Source: Clostridium_AM tanneri (lineage in GTDB: Bacteria > Bacillota > Clostridia > Clostridiales > Clostridiaceae). From it: a stretch of 64,000 bases of DNA. The notes below the pieces were generated by a model that saw only the letters and a program-made list of their open reading frames with translations, was not told the DNA's origin and did no database searches. The position numbers and the translations under genes were made by a program. The stretch covers positions 1 to 64,000 of the forward strand of contig NZ_JARUJP010000002.1 of assembly GCF_033659955.1 (NCBI RefSeq), in the 5' to 3' direction. Below, in pieces: positions 35,540-44,198 of the stretch; position 1 is the first letter of the stretch, and the number at the start of each line of letters is the position of its first letter.

Positions 35540-36325
35540 TTATAAGTCTAAGTAAGAATCAGCGTATAGAACAGCTCCATTTACTACGTCACAAGTTTTA
35601 ATTGTTTCCATTAATCTCTTGTCACATGGGTTCATTATCGCTGAAGTAAGTCCTGCTTGCATAGCCATTGCACAGAATGTAGCATCCATGATTGGTCTTA
35701 TTTCCTTTGGAGCTCCATTTGATATGTTACTTAATCCACAAGTAGTTCTAAGTCCCATTTCGCTTATCATTCTAACAGCTTCTAAAACTTCTTTTTGTTT
35801 ATCCTGCATTCCCTTTATTACTAAGAATAATGGGTCGAATAATAAATCTGTAGGATCCATTCCAAGTCCCATAGCTCTTTCTAACATTTCTGTACAGTAA
35901 GCTATTCTTTCGTCATTGTCTTTAGTTATACCTTCCTTTGCACATAGTGCAATACACATTGCATCATATTCTGCAGCTAAATCTATATTCTCGATTCTTT
36001 CACCAGCATCTGCAGAGTTTACAATTGGTTTTCCTTTTTCTCTGTTATAAACCTTAAGTCCTGCTTCTATAGCCTTTCTATTTGTTGTATCTAGTGCAAG
36101 TGGAACATTGTCAAACTCTTTTTGAAGTAATTGAACTCCCCATTGCATTACTTCTTCTCCGTCTTTTTCTGCTGGTCCTATATTAAAATCTATATAATGA
36201 GCACCTGCATCTAACTGTTCTTTTGCTCTTTTTATAATTTGTTCTGGATTTCTTTCTGCTATAGCCTTTCTAATAGCTGGTGATATACAGTGAATTCTTT
36301 CGCCTATGATTAAAAATTTATCCAT
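35540..36325 (-). CDS. acsE: 5-methyltetrahydrofolate:corrinoid/iron-sulfur protein methyltransferase
   Basis: 261 residues from ATG 36325 (GGGAGGG ten bases upstream); an in-frame start at 36343 is in the ribosome site. It transfers the methyl group of methyl-THF to Co(I) of AcsCD. TIM-barrel pterin-binding features: FLIIGERIHCISPAIRKA, HYIDFNIGPAEKDGEE, PLALDTTN and IVNSADAGE. No metal motif, as expected for AcsE. It follows acsC and precedes acsB. Confidence 0.97.
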   Translation of the reverse strand: MDKFLIIGERIHCISPAIRKAIAERNPEQIIKRAKEQLDAGAHYIDFNIGPAEKDGEEVMQWGVQLLQKEFDNVPLALDTTNRKAIEAGLKVYNREKGKPIVNSADAGERIENIDLAAEYDAMCIALCAKEGITKDNDERIAYCTEMLERAMGLGMDPTDLLFDPLFLVIKGMQDKQKEVLEAVRMISEMGLRTTCGLSNISNGAPKEIRPIMDATFCAMAMQAGLTSAIMNPCDKRLMETIKTCDVVNGAVLYADSYLDL

Positions 36326-36390
36326 GGTCAAATACCCTCCCATTTTAACTTTAAATTTTAAAGATAGCCTTAATACATTTTTATTTTTTA

Positions 36391-36420
36391 TTTGAGAATC
36401 GAGAAATCCCGATTCTCAAA
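36391..36420 (-). other. Intercistronic hairpin acsC-acsE
   Basis: A perfect 11-bp stem TTTGAGAATCG / CGATTCTCAAA (36391-36401, 36410-36420), without a T-run. Confidence 0.7.
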
Positions 36421-36438
36421 CTTAATTTATCTTAATAA

Positions 36439-37791
36439 TTACTTTGCTGTTAATTCTTTTAAGAACTTAGGAAGGAACATAGCTTCTGCTGGTCCAACTA
36501 TTATTTCCCATCCTGGTAAGTTTTCCTCTAAGTCACCTTTAAGAACTGCAACTTTTCCTGGAAGTAAAAGTTTTCTGCTCTTAACTTTTTCTTCTATTCC
36601 GTTTTCTTTTATGAACTTAGCTATGCTGCTAGCTGTAAATTTACCAGCTGCCCAAGAAGTAAGAACAGAATATCCACCTGCGTCTGGAATTGCCATCCAT
36701 ACAGGCACTTTAGATCTTTCAACTTCACCAGATACTACGAAGTAAGTTAAAGCAAAGTCAACTGTACATAATACTGGAGAATTTTCATCTGGGTTATTTA
36801 TTCCATAAAGATTTGGTTCTATTCTCATTGGTTTTTGAGGATCAGTGAAGATATTTTGTCTAAGACCATATAATGGTAGCGCTCTAGAATAATCCATATC
36901 ACGTAAAACTATTATTGAGCCATACTTCATAGTGAATAGTGTAGATAAAGCTACTTCCATAAACTTGTCGCCTTTTGAAAGCTCATCTACGAATAAGATT
37001 GAAGGATATCCAAAAGTTCTATCCTGTCCTTGAAGATTCATTCTTCTGATTTGAACTGTATTTTCAAATGCTTCTTTTACTGAACTTGATCCTGGATCAA
37101 GTACTAAATTCTTGTATCCTAATTTTTGTATTTCCTCTACTAATCCATATAAAGCTTCTAAATCATCAGCTTTTACTCCTAAAGTAATGTTGTCAGCCTT
37201 AACAAGCTCAACCATTTCCTTGAAGTTTTCTTTGTTAGCACCATACATCATAGGATTTTCAGCTTTTACTAATTCAAGAGCTTCCTTTGCAACAGCAACG
37301 TCTTCGCAAATTAGTATGTAAGCTACCTTTAATCCGCTTGCTTTCACTTTATTAACTAAAGCAACATACTTATCTTTATTGCCAGCATATTTTAATGCAG
37401 CAAATTCAACCTTCATTTCTTCTCCGATTCTTACATAGTTAACATCTTTCATGTGTTGAATCTTTGAGTCTATTTCAGCATCATCCATGCTATCTGATAA
37501 TAATACTGCAAATCTATTTCTATTTACATAAGTCTTTTCATGACGGAATAAAACAGTTTCTCCACCAAATTTATATTCATTTTCGTCTTTACCGATAGTT
37601 ATAGTTTTCATTAATGGTGCTGTAGCTTCTGACAACTTCTCTATAGCTTCTGCACTCATGTGTGTACATTTTCCTATTTCTGCTCCACCTGCAGCAACCT
37701 TCATTGAGAATGCTAAACATGTTGGAAAACCACAATCTTTACAATTCTTTTTTGGTGTTAATTTAAATATATCTAATCCTGTTAAAGCCAT
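36439..37791 (-). CDS. acsC: Corrinoid/iron-sulfur protein large subunit
   Basis: 450 residues. Carries the methyl group on its corrinoid between AcsE and AcsB. The N-terminal [4Fe-4S] motif CKDCGFPTC...GKC (about residues 17-42) is followed by a TIM barrel and a C-terminal B12-binding domain. Operon neighbour of acsD, its dimer partner, 45 bp upstream. ATG follows AGGGAGG. Confidence 0.97.
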   Translation of the reverse strand: MALTGLDIFKLTPKKNCKDCGFPTCLAFSMKVAAGGAEIGKCTHMSAEAIEKLSEATAPLMKTITIGKDENEYKFGGETVLFRHEKTYVNRNRFAVLLSDSMDDAEIDSKIQHMKDVNYVRIGEEMKVEFAALKYAGNKDKYVALVNKVKASGLKVAYILICEDVAVAKEALELVKAENPMMYGANKENFKEMVELVKADNITLGVKADDLEALYGLVEEIQKLGYKNLVLDPGSSSVKEAFENTVQIRRMNLQGQDRTFGYPSILFVDELSKGDKFMEVALSTLFTMKYGSIIVLRDMDYSRALPLYGLRQNIFTDPQKPMRIEPNLYGINNPDENSPVLCTVDFALTYFVVSGEVERSKVPVWMAIPDAGGYSVLTSWAAGKFTASSIAKFIKENGIEEKVKSRKLLLPGKVAVLKGDLEENLPGWEIIVGPAEAMFLPKFLKELTAK

Positions 37792-37836
37792 TTTGAATCC
37801 TCCCTTACCTAATCCCAGTATAAATTTATATTTTTA

Positions 37837-38781
37837 TTAACCTATTAACTCATTTACGAATGTTCTAATTGTCTCTACTGATTTTGGATGACGTAAGATT
37901 ACAGCGTTAGATCCTGATGCTAAAACTCCTGTAGCAGTTGCTATTTCCATAGCAATTCCTCTATCCTCTTGACATCCCCATTGTGGTGAATCTGATTCTA
38001 ACTCAACTGTTTCCTTTACCTTCCAAGTATCAAAAGAAACTGGTGTTATTATTGGCACTTGAAGAGTTTTGTCATTTTGTCCAAGAGCAGCTAGTCTTAC
38101 TCTATCTAAAGTTGAGATAACATATTCATAACCATAGCCTGCTGCTGCAGAACCTATGTTATCAACTATCTTTTCATTAGGAACACCTAACTGATTAACT
38201 AATATATTTATTTGTTTTGCAAGGTTTATATCAACAGAAGACTCTGCTGCAACTTTATGGTTATAAGCCATTGTACCAGCAGCTGCTATTGTCTTATAGT
38301 TATCTTCTACTGCAGCTAGTAAAAGAACATTATGTCCATCTAATTCTTGAGCAACTTTTTCGAAAAGCTTAGCATCCTTATCATGGTTACCTGTTCCTGC
38401 TATTACTAGAGGAGTTTTTATAGCTTCTGCTACAGCCTTAGCAGCTTTAGCACTTTCTTCAACAGGCTTATTTAATCCGTTTGGATCTGCACTATCTAAT
38501 TTTAAGCAAATGAAGTCTGGAGAATATTTTTCTTCAACAAACTTTGCCCATGCAACAGGATCTTTGCTTACATCACTGTAAAGAGCTTTTAATGATTCTA
38601 TCCACTCTTCTGGATATACGTCTGATATTTCTAAACCAACCTTTGGAGCATTTCCTACATTTCCATCAAAGCTATGGAATGCAAGTGTGCTTTCTCCACC
38701 TAACTTTATAGCTTTTTCTCCAGTTCCGATTTCAACTTCACAAATCTTACCTGAGAACTTCTGTACTGTTTTTTTGAACAT
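37837..38781 (-). CDS. acsD: Corrinoid/iron-sulfur protein small subunit
   Basis: 314 residues, TIM-barrel partner of AcsC (CdhD family). Characteristic stretches: GGESTLAFHSFDGNVGNAP, DFICLKLDSADPNG, VVIAG-type TPLVIAGTGNHDKD and SPQWGCQEDRGIAMEI. It binds no cofactor itself but forms the corrinoid site at the subunit interface. Starts 19 bp after the cooC-like ATPase gene; ATG preceded by AAGGAGG. Confidence 0.97.
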   Translation of the reverse strand: MFKKTVQKFSGKICEVEIGTGEKAIKLGGESTLAFHSFDGNVGNAPKVGLEISDVYPEEWIESLKALYSDVSKDPVAWAKFVEEKYSPDFICLKLDSADPNGLNKPVEESAKAAKAVAEAIKTPLVIAGTGNHDKDAKLFEKVAQELDGHNVLLLAAVEDNYKTIAAAGTMAYNHKVAAESSVDINLAKQINILVNQLGVPNEKIVDNIGSAAAGYGYEYVISTLDRVRLAALGQNDKTLQVPIITPVSFDTWKVKETVELESDSPQWGCQEDRGIAMEIATATGVLASGSNAVILRHPKSVETIRTFVNELIG

Positions 38782-38800
38782 AACTTAATGCCTCCTTAAA

Positions 38801-39571
38801 CTACTTTTTAAATTCAATTTTTGATAAAATATCATTTAATGCTTTTTTAGACATGGAATCCTCTGGCATTTCAACAAGAGGCTTTCCGCTAGTATCATAT
38901 TCATACACCATAGGGTCCATTGGTACAACACCTAATAAATTTAAACCTTGCTTTTCTATTTCTTCCATTGTTCCTTCATTTAACTTACCTTCTGGTGCTC
39001 TATTAACTATAAGAAAAATTTGTCCTACTTTTAGTTTTAACTCATCAACTAATCTTCTTATTCTTCCAACAGCTTGGATTCCTCTTCTAGAACAGTCACT
39101 TATTAAAAATAAAGTGTCTATATCTTCAACTACTTTTCTACTTAAATGCTCCATACCTGCCTCATTATCAATAATCAGGTAATTATAATTTCCTGAAAGA
39201 GAATCTATTTGGGACTTTAGTACCCCATTTACATAACAATAACAGCCTGTTCCTTGGGACCTTCCCATAACTATCATGTCATAGCCGTTTCCTTCTGTTA
39301 CGGCAGTATTCAACCTATACTTTAGGTAATCAGCCTTTAACATTCCTCCTGGGAAGTTTTGATCAAGTGATCTTTGACTTACATCTTCTCTTATCTCTCC
39401 TATAGTGGCTTCTATCTCTTCACCTAATACTTCATTTAAATTGGCATTGGCATCTGCATCAACTGCTAAGATAGGTCCATTACCTTTTTTAACTAAGTAA
39501 TCAATTAAAAGACCTGTTAAAGTAGTTTTTCCAGTGCCGCCTTTACCTGCTACAGCTATTTTATATCCCAT
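38801..39571 (-). CDS. CooC/AcsF-type nickel-insertion ATPase
   Basis: 256 residues, MinD-like ATPase with deviant Walker A GKGGTGKTT (residues 9-17) and switch DADANANLNEVLG. CooC/AcsF proteins are ATP-dependent dimers that bind nickel at a shared Cys-x-Cys for insertion into CODH or ACS; here GCYCYVNG supplies that motif. Because it lies next to acsD-acsB rather than cooS, it may serve ACS (AcsF-like), while the first cooC serves CooS. That division is inferred from position. Confidence 0.88.
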   Translation of the reverse strand: MGYKIAVAGKGGTGKTTLTGLLIDYLVKKGNGPILAVDADANANLNEVLGEEIEATIGEIREDVSQRSLDQNFPGGMLKADYLKYRLNTAVTEGNGYDMIVMGRSQGTGCYCYVNGVLKSQIDSLSGNYNYLIIDNEAGMEHLSRKVVEDIDTLFLISDCSRRGIQAVGRIRRLVDELKLKVGQIFLIVNRAPEGKLNEGTMEEIEKQGLNLLGVVPMDPMVYEYDTSGKPLVEMPEDSMSKKALNDILSKIEFKK

Positions 39572-39595
39572 AGTACAACCTCCCTTTATCGCTAT

Positions 39596-39617
39596 GCATA
39601 GGGCTAAAGCCCTATGC
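39596..39617 (-). other. Intercistronic hairpin lpdA-cooC-like
   Basis: A perfect 10-bp stem GCATAGGGCT / AGCCCTATGC (39596-39605, 39608-39617), with the innermost pairs opening to form the loop; no T-run. Confidence 0.7.
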
Positions 39618-39619
39618 TG

Positions 39620-40999
39620 TTAGTCTACTGAGTGAACACATTGTTTATGAACATCATGAAGTGCTTCCATAATTCCTTCACATAAAGTTGGATGTGGATG
39701 AATTACTTCTCCTACTTGTTCTGCTGTTAAGCCGAGTTCACAAGCTACTGTTAATTCTCCAAGCATGTCTGCTGCTCTTTCTCCGATTATAGCTGCACCA
39801 ATAATTACATCTTTTTCATCTGTAATTACTTTTACAAATCCCTGTATTTTACCCATAGCTTGAGCTTTTCCAAGTCCTCTAAAATCGAATTTTCCTACCT
39901 TGTAATTAATTCCAGCATCTTTTGCTTGTTTTTCTTTCATACCAACAGAAGCAACTTCTGGTTCTGTAAATACACATCCTGGTATAGCTTTATAGCTAAC
40001 TTTCTTATTTTTGCCTAGAACAGCATTTTCTACAGCTACGATACCTTGTCTTGAAGCTACATGAGCTAAATCAGGACTTATAGTTAAATCGCCTATTGCA
40101 TAAACGCCTTCTACATTAGTTTCCAAACACTCGTTAACTATTACTTTACCTCTATCCATTTGCATTCCTAGTTCTTCTAATCCAAGACCTTCTGTATATG
40201 CTCTTCTGCCAATAGCTACAAGCATCTTTTCTGCTTCTACTTTCTTACCACTAGCTAAAGTTGCAACGACCTTGTCCTCTCCAACTTCTACAGTTGAGAT
40301 ACCATCACCTACAAAGAACTTTATCTTTTCTTGTTTAAAGCTTCTTTGTAGTATTTTTGCTGTATCTTCGTCTTCAAGAGGTAATAATTGTGGTAACATT
40401 TCTACTATTTTAACCTCAGTTCCGAGTCTATGTAGGAACTGTCCTATTTCACAGCCTATTACACCGCCACCAACAACAATTACTGATTTTGGTTGTTCTT
40501 TTAGATTTAAAATTTCATCAGAAGTCATTACATTCTTTCCGTCATAAGGAAGGAATCTTGGAACTACTGGCACAGAACCTGTAGCAAGAATTATCTTATC
40601 TGCTGGTATACTTTCCTTTGTTCCATCTTCCTTTGTAACTTCAACTTCCTTATTACTTACTAATCTTCCAAGTCCTCTTACAAGTTTTACTCCTCTGCTT
40701 TCAAATAGGTATTCAATTCCTTTTACAAGCTGAGTAACAACTTTTTCTTTTCTTTCTACTATAGTTGCAAAATCAGCACTTATATCCCCTTCTATAGTAA
40801 TGCCGAATTTTTTAGCTTCTCTAACATGATTTAATACGTCTGAACAAGCAAGTAAAGCTTTTGTAGGTATACATCCTACATTTAAGCAAGTTCCCCCAAC
40901 TTTACCCTTTTCAACTACAGTAACTTCAGCACCTAACATTGCAGCTTTTAATGCAGCTACATATCCACCTGGACCCCCACCAACAACAACTATCTTCAT
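39620..40999 (-). CDS. lpdA: Dihydrolipoyl dehydrogenase
   Basis: 459 residues. FAD enzyme oxidising dihydrolipoyl groups with NAD+. FAD fold VGGGPGGYVAALKAA, redox disulfide GGTCLNVGCIPTKAL (Cys pair at about 38 and 43), NAD fold VVGGGVIGCEIGQF, and C-terminal HPHPTLCE with the catalytic His-Glu pair. Unlike many lipoyl dehydrogenases it has no N-terminal lipoyl domain. Lies inside the Wood-Ljungdahl operon, with gcvH at the end; electron carrier for GcvH is the expected role, though no P- or T-protein gene is nearby. Confidence 0.96.
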   Translation of the reverse strand: MKIVVVGGGPGGYVAALKAAMLGAEVTVVEKGKVGGTCLNVGCIPTKALLACSDVLNHVREAKKFGITIEGDISADFATIVERKEKVVTQLVKGIEYLFESRGVKLVRGLGRLVSNKEVEVTKEDGTKESIPADKIILATGSVPVVPRFLPYDGKNVMTSDEILNLKEQPKSVIVVGGGVIGCEIGQFLHRLGTEVKIVEMLPQLLPLEDEDTAKILQRSFKQEKIKFFVGDGISTVEVGEDKVVATLASGKKVEAEKMLVAIGRRAYTEGLGLEELGMQMDRGKVIVNECLETNVEGVYAIGDLTISPDLAHVASRQGIVAVENAVLGKNKKVSYKAIPGCVFTEPEVASVGMKEKQAKDAGINYKVGKFDFRGLGKAQAMGKIQGFVKVITDEKDVIIGAAIIGERAADMLGELTVACELGLTAEQVGEVIHPHPTLCEGIMEALHDVHKQCVHSVD

Positions 41000-41015
41000 T
41001 TAAATCGCCCCTTTT

Positions 41016-41891
41016 TTATAATCCTGCTTCGTCTAATATAAATGGCACATTCTCTTCCGCCCCGATTGCCATTATATGAATACCATCACAAAGCCCTTCA
41101 GCTTTTGCTTGTTTTATAAATTCACCGGATATTTTAATACCCTCTTTTACCTTGTCCTCAGCATTTTTCATTCTTTCAATTAATTCATCTGGAACAAATA
41201 TGCCTGGAACATTTTTATTCATATATTTAGCCATTCCAGCTGATTTTAGAGGTATAATACCTAGCATTAGTTTTGCGTCTAAATGCTTAGTCTTCTCTCT
41301 AAAATTTCTTAAAGTATCTATGTCAAATACAGCTTGTGTTTGGAAGAACCTAGCACCAGCCTTTATTTTCTTTTCCATTTTTAGTATTTGTACCTCTAAA
41401 GGTTCATATCTTGGTGTTACACAGGCTCCTAGATAGAAATCTGGCTTTCCATTTAACTCATTGCCAGACATATCCTTTCCACTGGATAAAGTGCTAGCTA
41501 CCTGAAGTATGCTTACACTGTCTAAATCATAAACTGGCTTAGCACCTGGATGATCTCCTGTCATAGTATAGTCTCCAGTAAGAGCTAAAACGTTTTCTAT
41601 CTCAAAAACCCCAGCAGATAATAACTCCCCCTGTATAGCTATTCTATTTCTATCTCTTCCTGTCACCTGAAGCACAGGCTCAAGTCCTGCATCTTTTAAA
41701 ACCTTACATGTTGCTAAGGAGGTAGCTTTTAATGTAGCAGATTGGAAATCTGTAACGTTAACCCCATGAACTCTTCCTTTTACCGCTTTAGCACATTCTA
41801 TTAGATGGGAAAGATTTGTACCTTTTGGAGGAGCCATTTCTGTTGTAACAGCAAAATCTCCTCTTTCAAAAGCTTCTTTCAATAGACTCAT
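41016..41891 (-). CDS. metF: Methylenetetrahydrofolate reductase
   Basis: 291 residues. Reduces methylene-THF to methyl-THF, the last methyl-branch step before AcsE. Flavin TIM barrel with VTTEMAPPKGTN, VHGVNVTDFQSA, VLALTGDY and ARFFQTQAVFD. It pairs with the adjacent upstream metV, as in MetFV-type enzymes of acetogens. The physiological electron donor is debated in this group and cannot be read here; RnfC2 or an Etf is not in the window. Confidence 0.96.
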   Translation of the reverse strand: MSLLKEAFERGDFAVTTEMAPPKGTNLSHLIECAKAVKGRVHGVNVTDFQSATLKATSLATCKVLKDAGLEPVLQVTGRDRNRIAIQGELLSAGVFEIENVLALTGDYTMTGDHPGAKPVYDLDSVSILQVASTLSSGKDMSGNELNGKPDFYLGACVTPRYEPLEVQILKMEKKIKAGARFFQTQAVFDIDTLRNFREKTKHLDAKLMLGIIPLKSAGMAKYMNKNVPGIFVPDELIERMKNAEDKVKEGIKISGEFIKQAKAEGLCDGIHIMAIGAEENVPFILDEAGL

Positions 41892-41916
41892 TTTTCATAA
41901 TCCCCCTTAGTTATAA

Positions 41917-42567
41917 TTACTTATCTTTTAAATCTATTTTTCTTGGATGTGCACTAATTTGATAATCTCTTGGCTCTCTTATCTCTACTAGATTTTCAAG
42001 CTTATCTTGTTCCTTTAACTTATTGTATATTGCTATCCATGCACAATCGTTTTCCGGATCAACTTCACACTTTCCATCTCTTGCTCCACCACAAGCTCCA
42101 TTTAAAAGACCCTTTGCACACATTGTTACTGGACATATTCCCCCAGTCCAGCCAAGCTGACAGCTTCCACAAGCTCTGCAAGCTTCTGCATACTGGCCAA
42201 CTCTCTCTACTTCGCCTATAAACAATGTGTTATTAGCAGGGTAAACTGAATTTTTTACAAGCTTTGCAACAGTCTGAGTTCCATCCCCGCAAGCTAAAGA
42301 TAAAACTGCATCAGCTTCTTTTAACTCATCCTTTAAAGCTTTTAAGTCTTTTCTAGTTTTAAGCAAATTACAAGAAGGATCTAATATTTTATATCCTAAA
42401 ACTGTTTTTCCGTTCTCTTCTAGCTTAGCTTTCATAGCTAAAACTTCCTCTTCTCCACCTACTTTACATGTGGATGCACATAAGGAACAACCTGTTAAAA
42501 CAACTTTTTGACTATCTTTTAAATAGTCAATTACTTCTTCAAAAGGCTTTTTTTCTGAAATAATCAT
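41917..42567 (-). CDS. metV: Methylenetetrahydrofolate reductase iron-sulfur/zinc subunit MetV
   Basis: 216 residues, cysteine-rich. An N-terminal fold with GCSLCASTCKVGGEEE and a C-terminal cluster region CRACGSCQLGWTGGICPVTMCAKGLLNGACGG (continuous Cys-rich stretch, residues about 134-165). MetV partners MetF in acetogens and passes electrons to its flavin. Precedes metF by 25 bp. The C-terminal part is the MTHFR_C domain. Confidence 0.95.
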   Translation of the reverse strand: MIISEKKPFEEVIDYLKDSQKVVLTGCSLCASTCKVGGEEEVLAMKAKLEENGKTVLGYKILDPSCNLLKTRKDLKALKDELKEADAVLSLACGDGTQTVAKLVKNSVYPANNTLFIGEVERVGQYAEACRACGSCQLGWTGGICPVTMCAKGLLNGACGGARDGKCEVDPENDCAWIAIYNKLKEQDKLENLVEIREPRDYQISAHPRKIDLKDK

Positions 42568-42592
42568 TTTTATTCCCCCAATTTATAAATGC

Positions 42593-43447
42593 TTATAGGT
42601 TATTTTGCTGCTTACATGCTTTTACAACATGTTTAGCAAGTATTGAAGTAGTAACCGCTCCTACTCCACCTGGAACTGGTGTTATCACTGAAGCCTTATT
42701 TACACAGTCATCAGTATCAGCATCTCCACAAAGATTTCCTTGTTCATCAACATTTATACCAACATCTATAACTGCTGCTCCTTCTTTTACATAAGCTGAA
42801 TCTATCATCTTTGCCTTACCTATCCCCACTATTAAGACATCAGCTTCTGAGCATACTGCTGGCATATTTTCAGTTCTTGAATGACATATAGTAACTGTAG
42901 CATGTTCGTTTAAAAGCAACATTGATACTGGTTTTCCTACTACCATTGATCTTCCTATAACTACAGCCTTTTTGCCCTTCATAGGAACATTGTAATGCTT
43001 AAGAATTTCAATAACAGCTGATGGAGTGCATGGTGCAAAGCCAGTCTGGTCGTTCTCCATAACCTTAGCTACATTTACAGGGCTGAAACAATCAACATCT
43101 TTTTCAGGTGCAATTACATATTTAATAACGCTTTCGCTTAGTTGTTTTGGGAAAGGTCTAAAAACTAGTATTCCGTGAGTAGATTTATCATCATTTACCT
43201 TTTTTAATTCTTCTATGAACTTATCTTGAGATATGTCTTCTGGAAGCTCTTTAACTTCTGTCGCTATTCCTATAGACTGACATCTTTTTAAAGCTCCTCT
43301 TTCATAAGCAAGGTCACTTCCGTTGGCTCCAACTCTAACTATTGTTAGCTTTGGCACAATACCCTTTACCTTTAATTCTTCAACTTCTTTAGTTAATGCT
43401 GCACTTATTGCATCTGCAACTGGTTTTCCTTTAATTAACTGACCCAT
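42593..43447 (-). CDS. folD: Bifunctional methylenetetrahydrofolate dehydrogenase/methenyl-THF cyclohydrolase
   Basis: 284 residues from ATG 43447, which follows AAGGAG; a GTG at 43465 overlaps that site. It interconverts methenyl- and methylene-THF with NAD(P)H. Motifs: GANGSDLAYERGALKRC, GRSMVVGKPVSMLLL and PGGVGAVTTSILAKH. Central gene of the methyl branch. A separate fchA upstream may share the cyclohydrolase task. Confidence 0.97.
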   Translation of the reverse strand: MGQLIKGKPVADAISAALTKEVEELKVKGIVPKLTIVRVGANGSDLAYERGALKRCQSIGIATEVKELPEDISQDKFIEELKKVNDDKSTHGILVFRPFPKQLSESVIKYVIAPEKDVDCFSPVNVAKVMENDQTGFAPCTPSAVIEILKHYNVPMKGKKAVVIGRSMVVGKPVSMLLLNEHATVTICHSRTENMPAVCSEADVLIVGIGKAKMIDSAYVKEGAAVIDVGINVDEQGNLCGDADTDDCVNKASVITPVPGGVGAVTTSILAKHVVKACKQQNNL

Positions 43448-43500
43448 ACTTATAATCTCCTTCACACTAAAATTCTCAAGTAATTATATGTGTAAGCACT

Positions 43501-43528
43501 CTTCAGAGAAAAAAGCTTTTCTCTGAAG
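43501..43528 (-). other. Intercistronic hairpin fchA-folD
   Basis: A perfect 12-bp stem CTTCAGAGAAAA / TTTTCTCTGAAG (43501-43512, 43517-43528), loop AAGC, without a following T-run. Confidence 0.75.
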
Positions 43529-43543
43529 CCGTGCCACAATGCA

Positions 43544-44176
43544 CTACTTAGAAAGTGCTTTTACTACCTTTTCATAAACTTCATCACAAAGTTTAACTCC
43601 CTCTTCTATTAGAGGTTCTGTTTCTTTTTTTACTTTTTCAACATAATCTACATCTTTAATAGAATTTATGTTGATTATTACATTTAATTGAGCACCGATT
43701 ATAGCAGCTCTTAAACACTGCACTCCTACCCCTACGTCACTTATAGCTAACATTGAGCAGTTGTCAACTAATCCTTCATGAAGTTTAATTGACTCATAGG
43801 CTAATTTAACTATAGATACAGGAACCTCACAGGCATCTTTTAAGCATTTCTCTAAAGTTTCTTCCTTTAGTTTTTTCTGCTCATCTGTATCTTTAGGCAT
43901 TCCATAAGCCTTTGATAAAGGTAAGAAGCATTCTGCATCTGCATCTATCATTTTGAGAAGTTCTTGTTGTAACTCTCCAGCTCTATTTAATATGCCTTGT
44001 AGCTTTTCTTCGTACTCAACGAATTTTTTCTTTCCTATTGTCAAATTACAAACCATGCTTCCAAGTGCCATTCCTATCGCACCTGTTAATGCTGCAGCCC
44101 CGCCACCACCAGGTACTGCTGCTTTTGAAGCAAGAACTTCTATAAATTCTGTACAAGTTTTATCCGCTAGCTTCAT
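43544..44176 (-). CDS. fchA: Formimidoyl-THF cyclodeaminase/methenyl-THF cyclohydrolase
   Basis: 210 residues, FTCD_C fold. Key blocks: FIEVLASKAAVPGGGGAAALTGAIG near the start and NCSMLAISDVGVG. In Wood-Ljungdahl operons this protein is taken to dehydrate formyl-THF to methenyl-THF, between Fhs and FolD. It sits 22 bp after fhs and is followed by a hairpin before folD. Confidence 0.95.
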   Translation of the reverse strand: MKLADKTCTEFIEVLASKAAVPGGGGAAALTGAIGMALGSMVCNLTIGKKKFVEYEEKLQGILNRAGELQQELLKMIDADAECFLPLSKAYGMPKDTDEQKKLKEETLEKCLKDACEVPVSIVKLAYESIKLHEGLVDNCSMLAISDVGVGVQCLRAAIIGAQLNVIININSIKDVDYVEKVKKETEPLIEEGVKLCDEVYEKVVKALSK

Positions 44177-44198
44177 TATTCGTTCCCCCTAAAATTCT

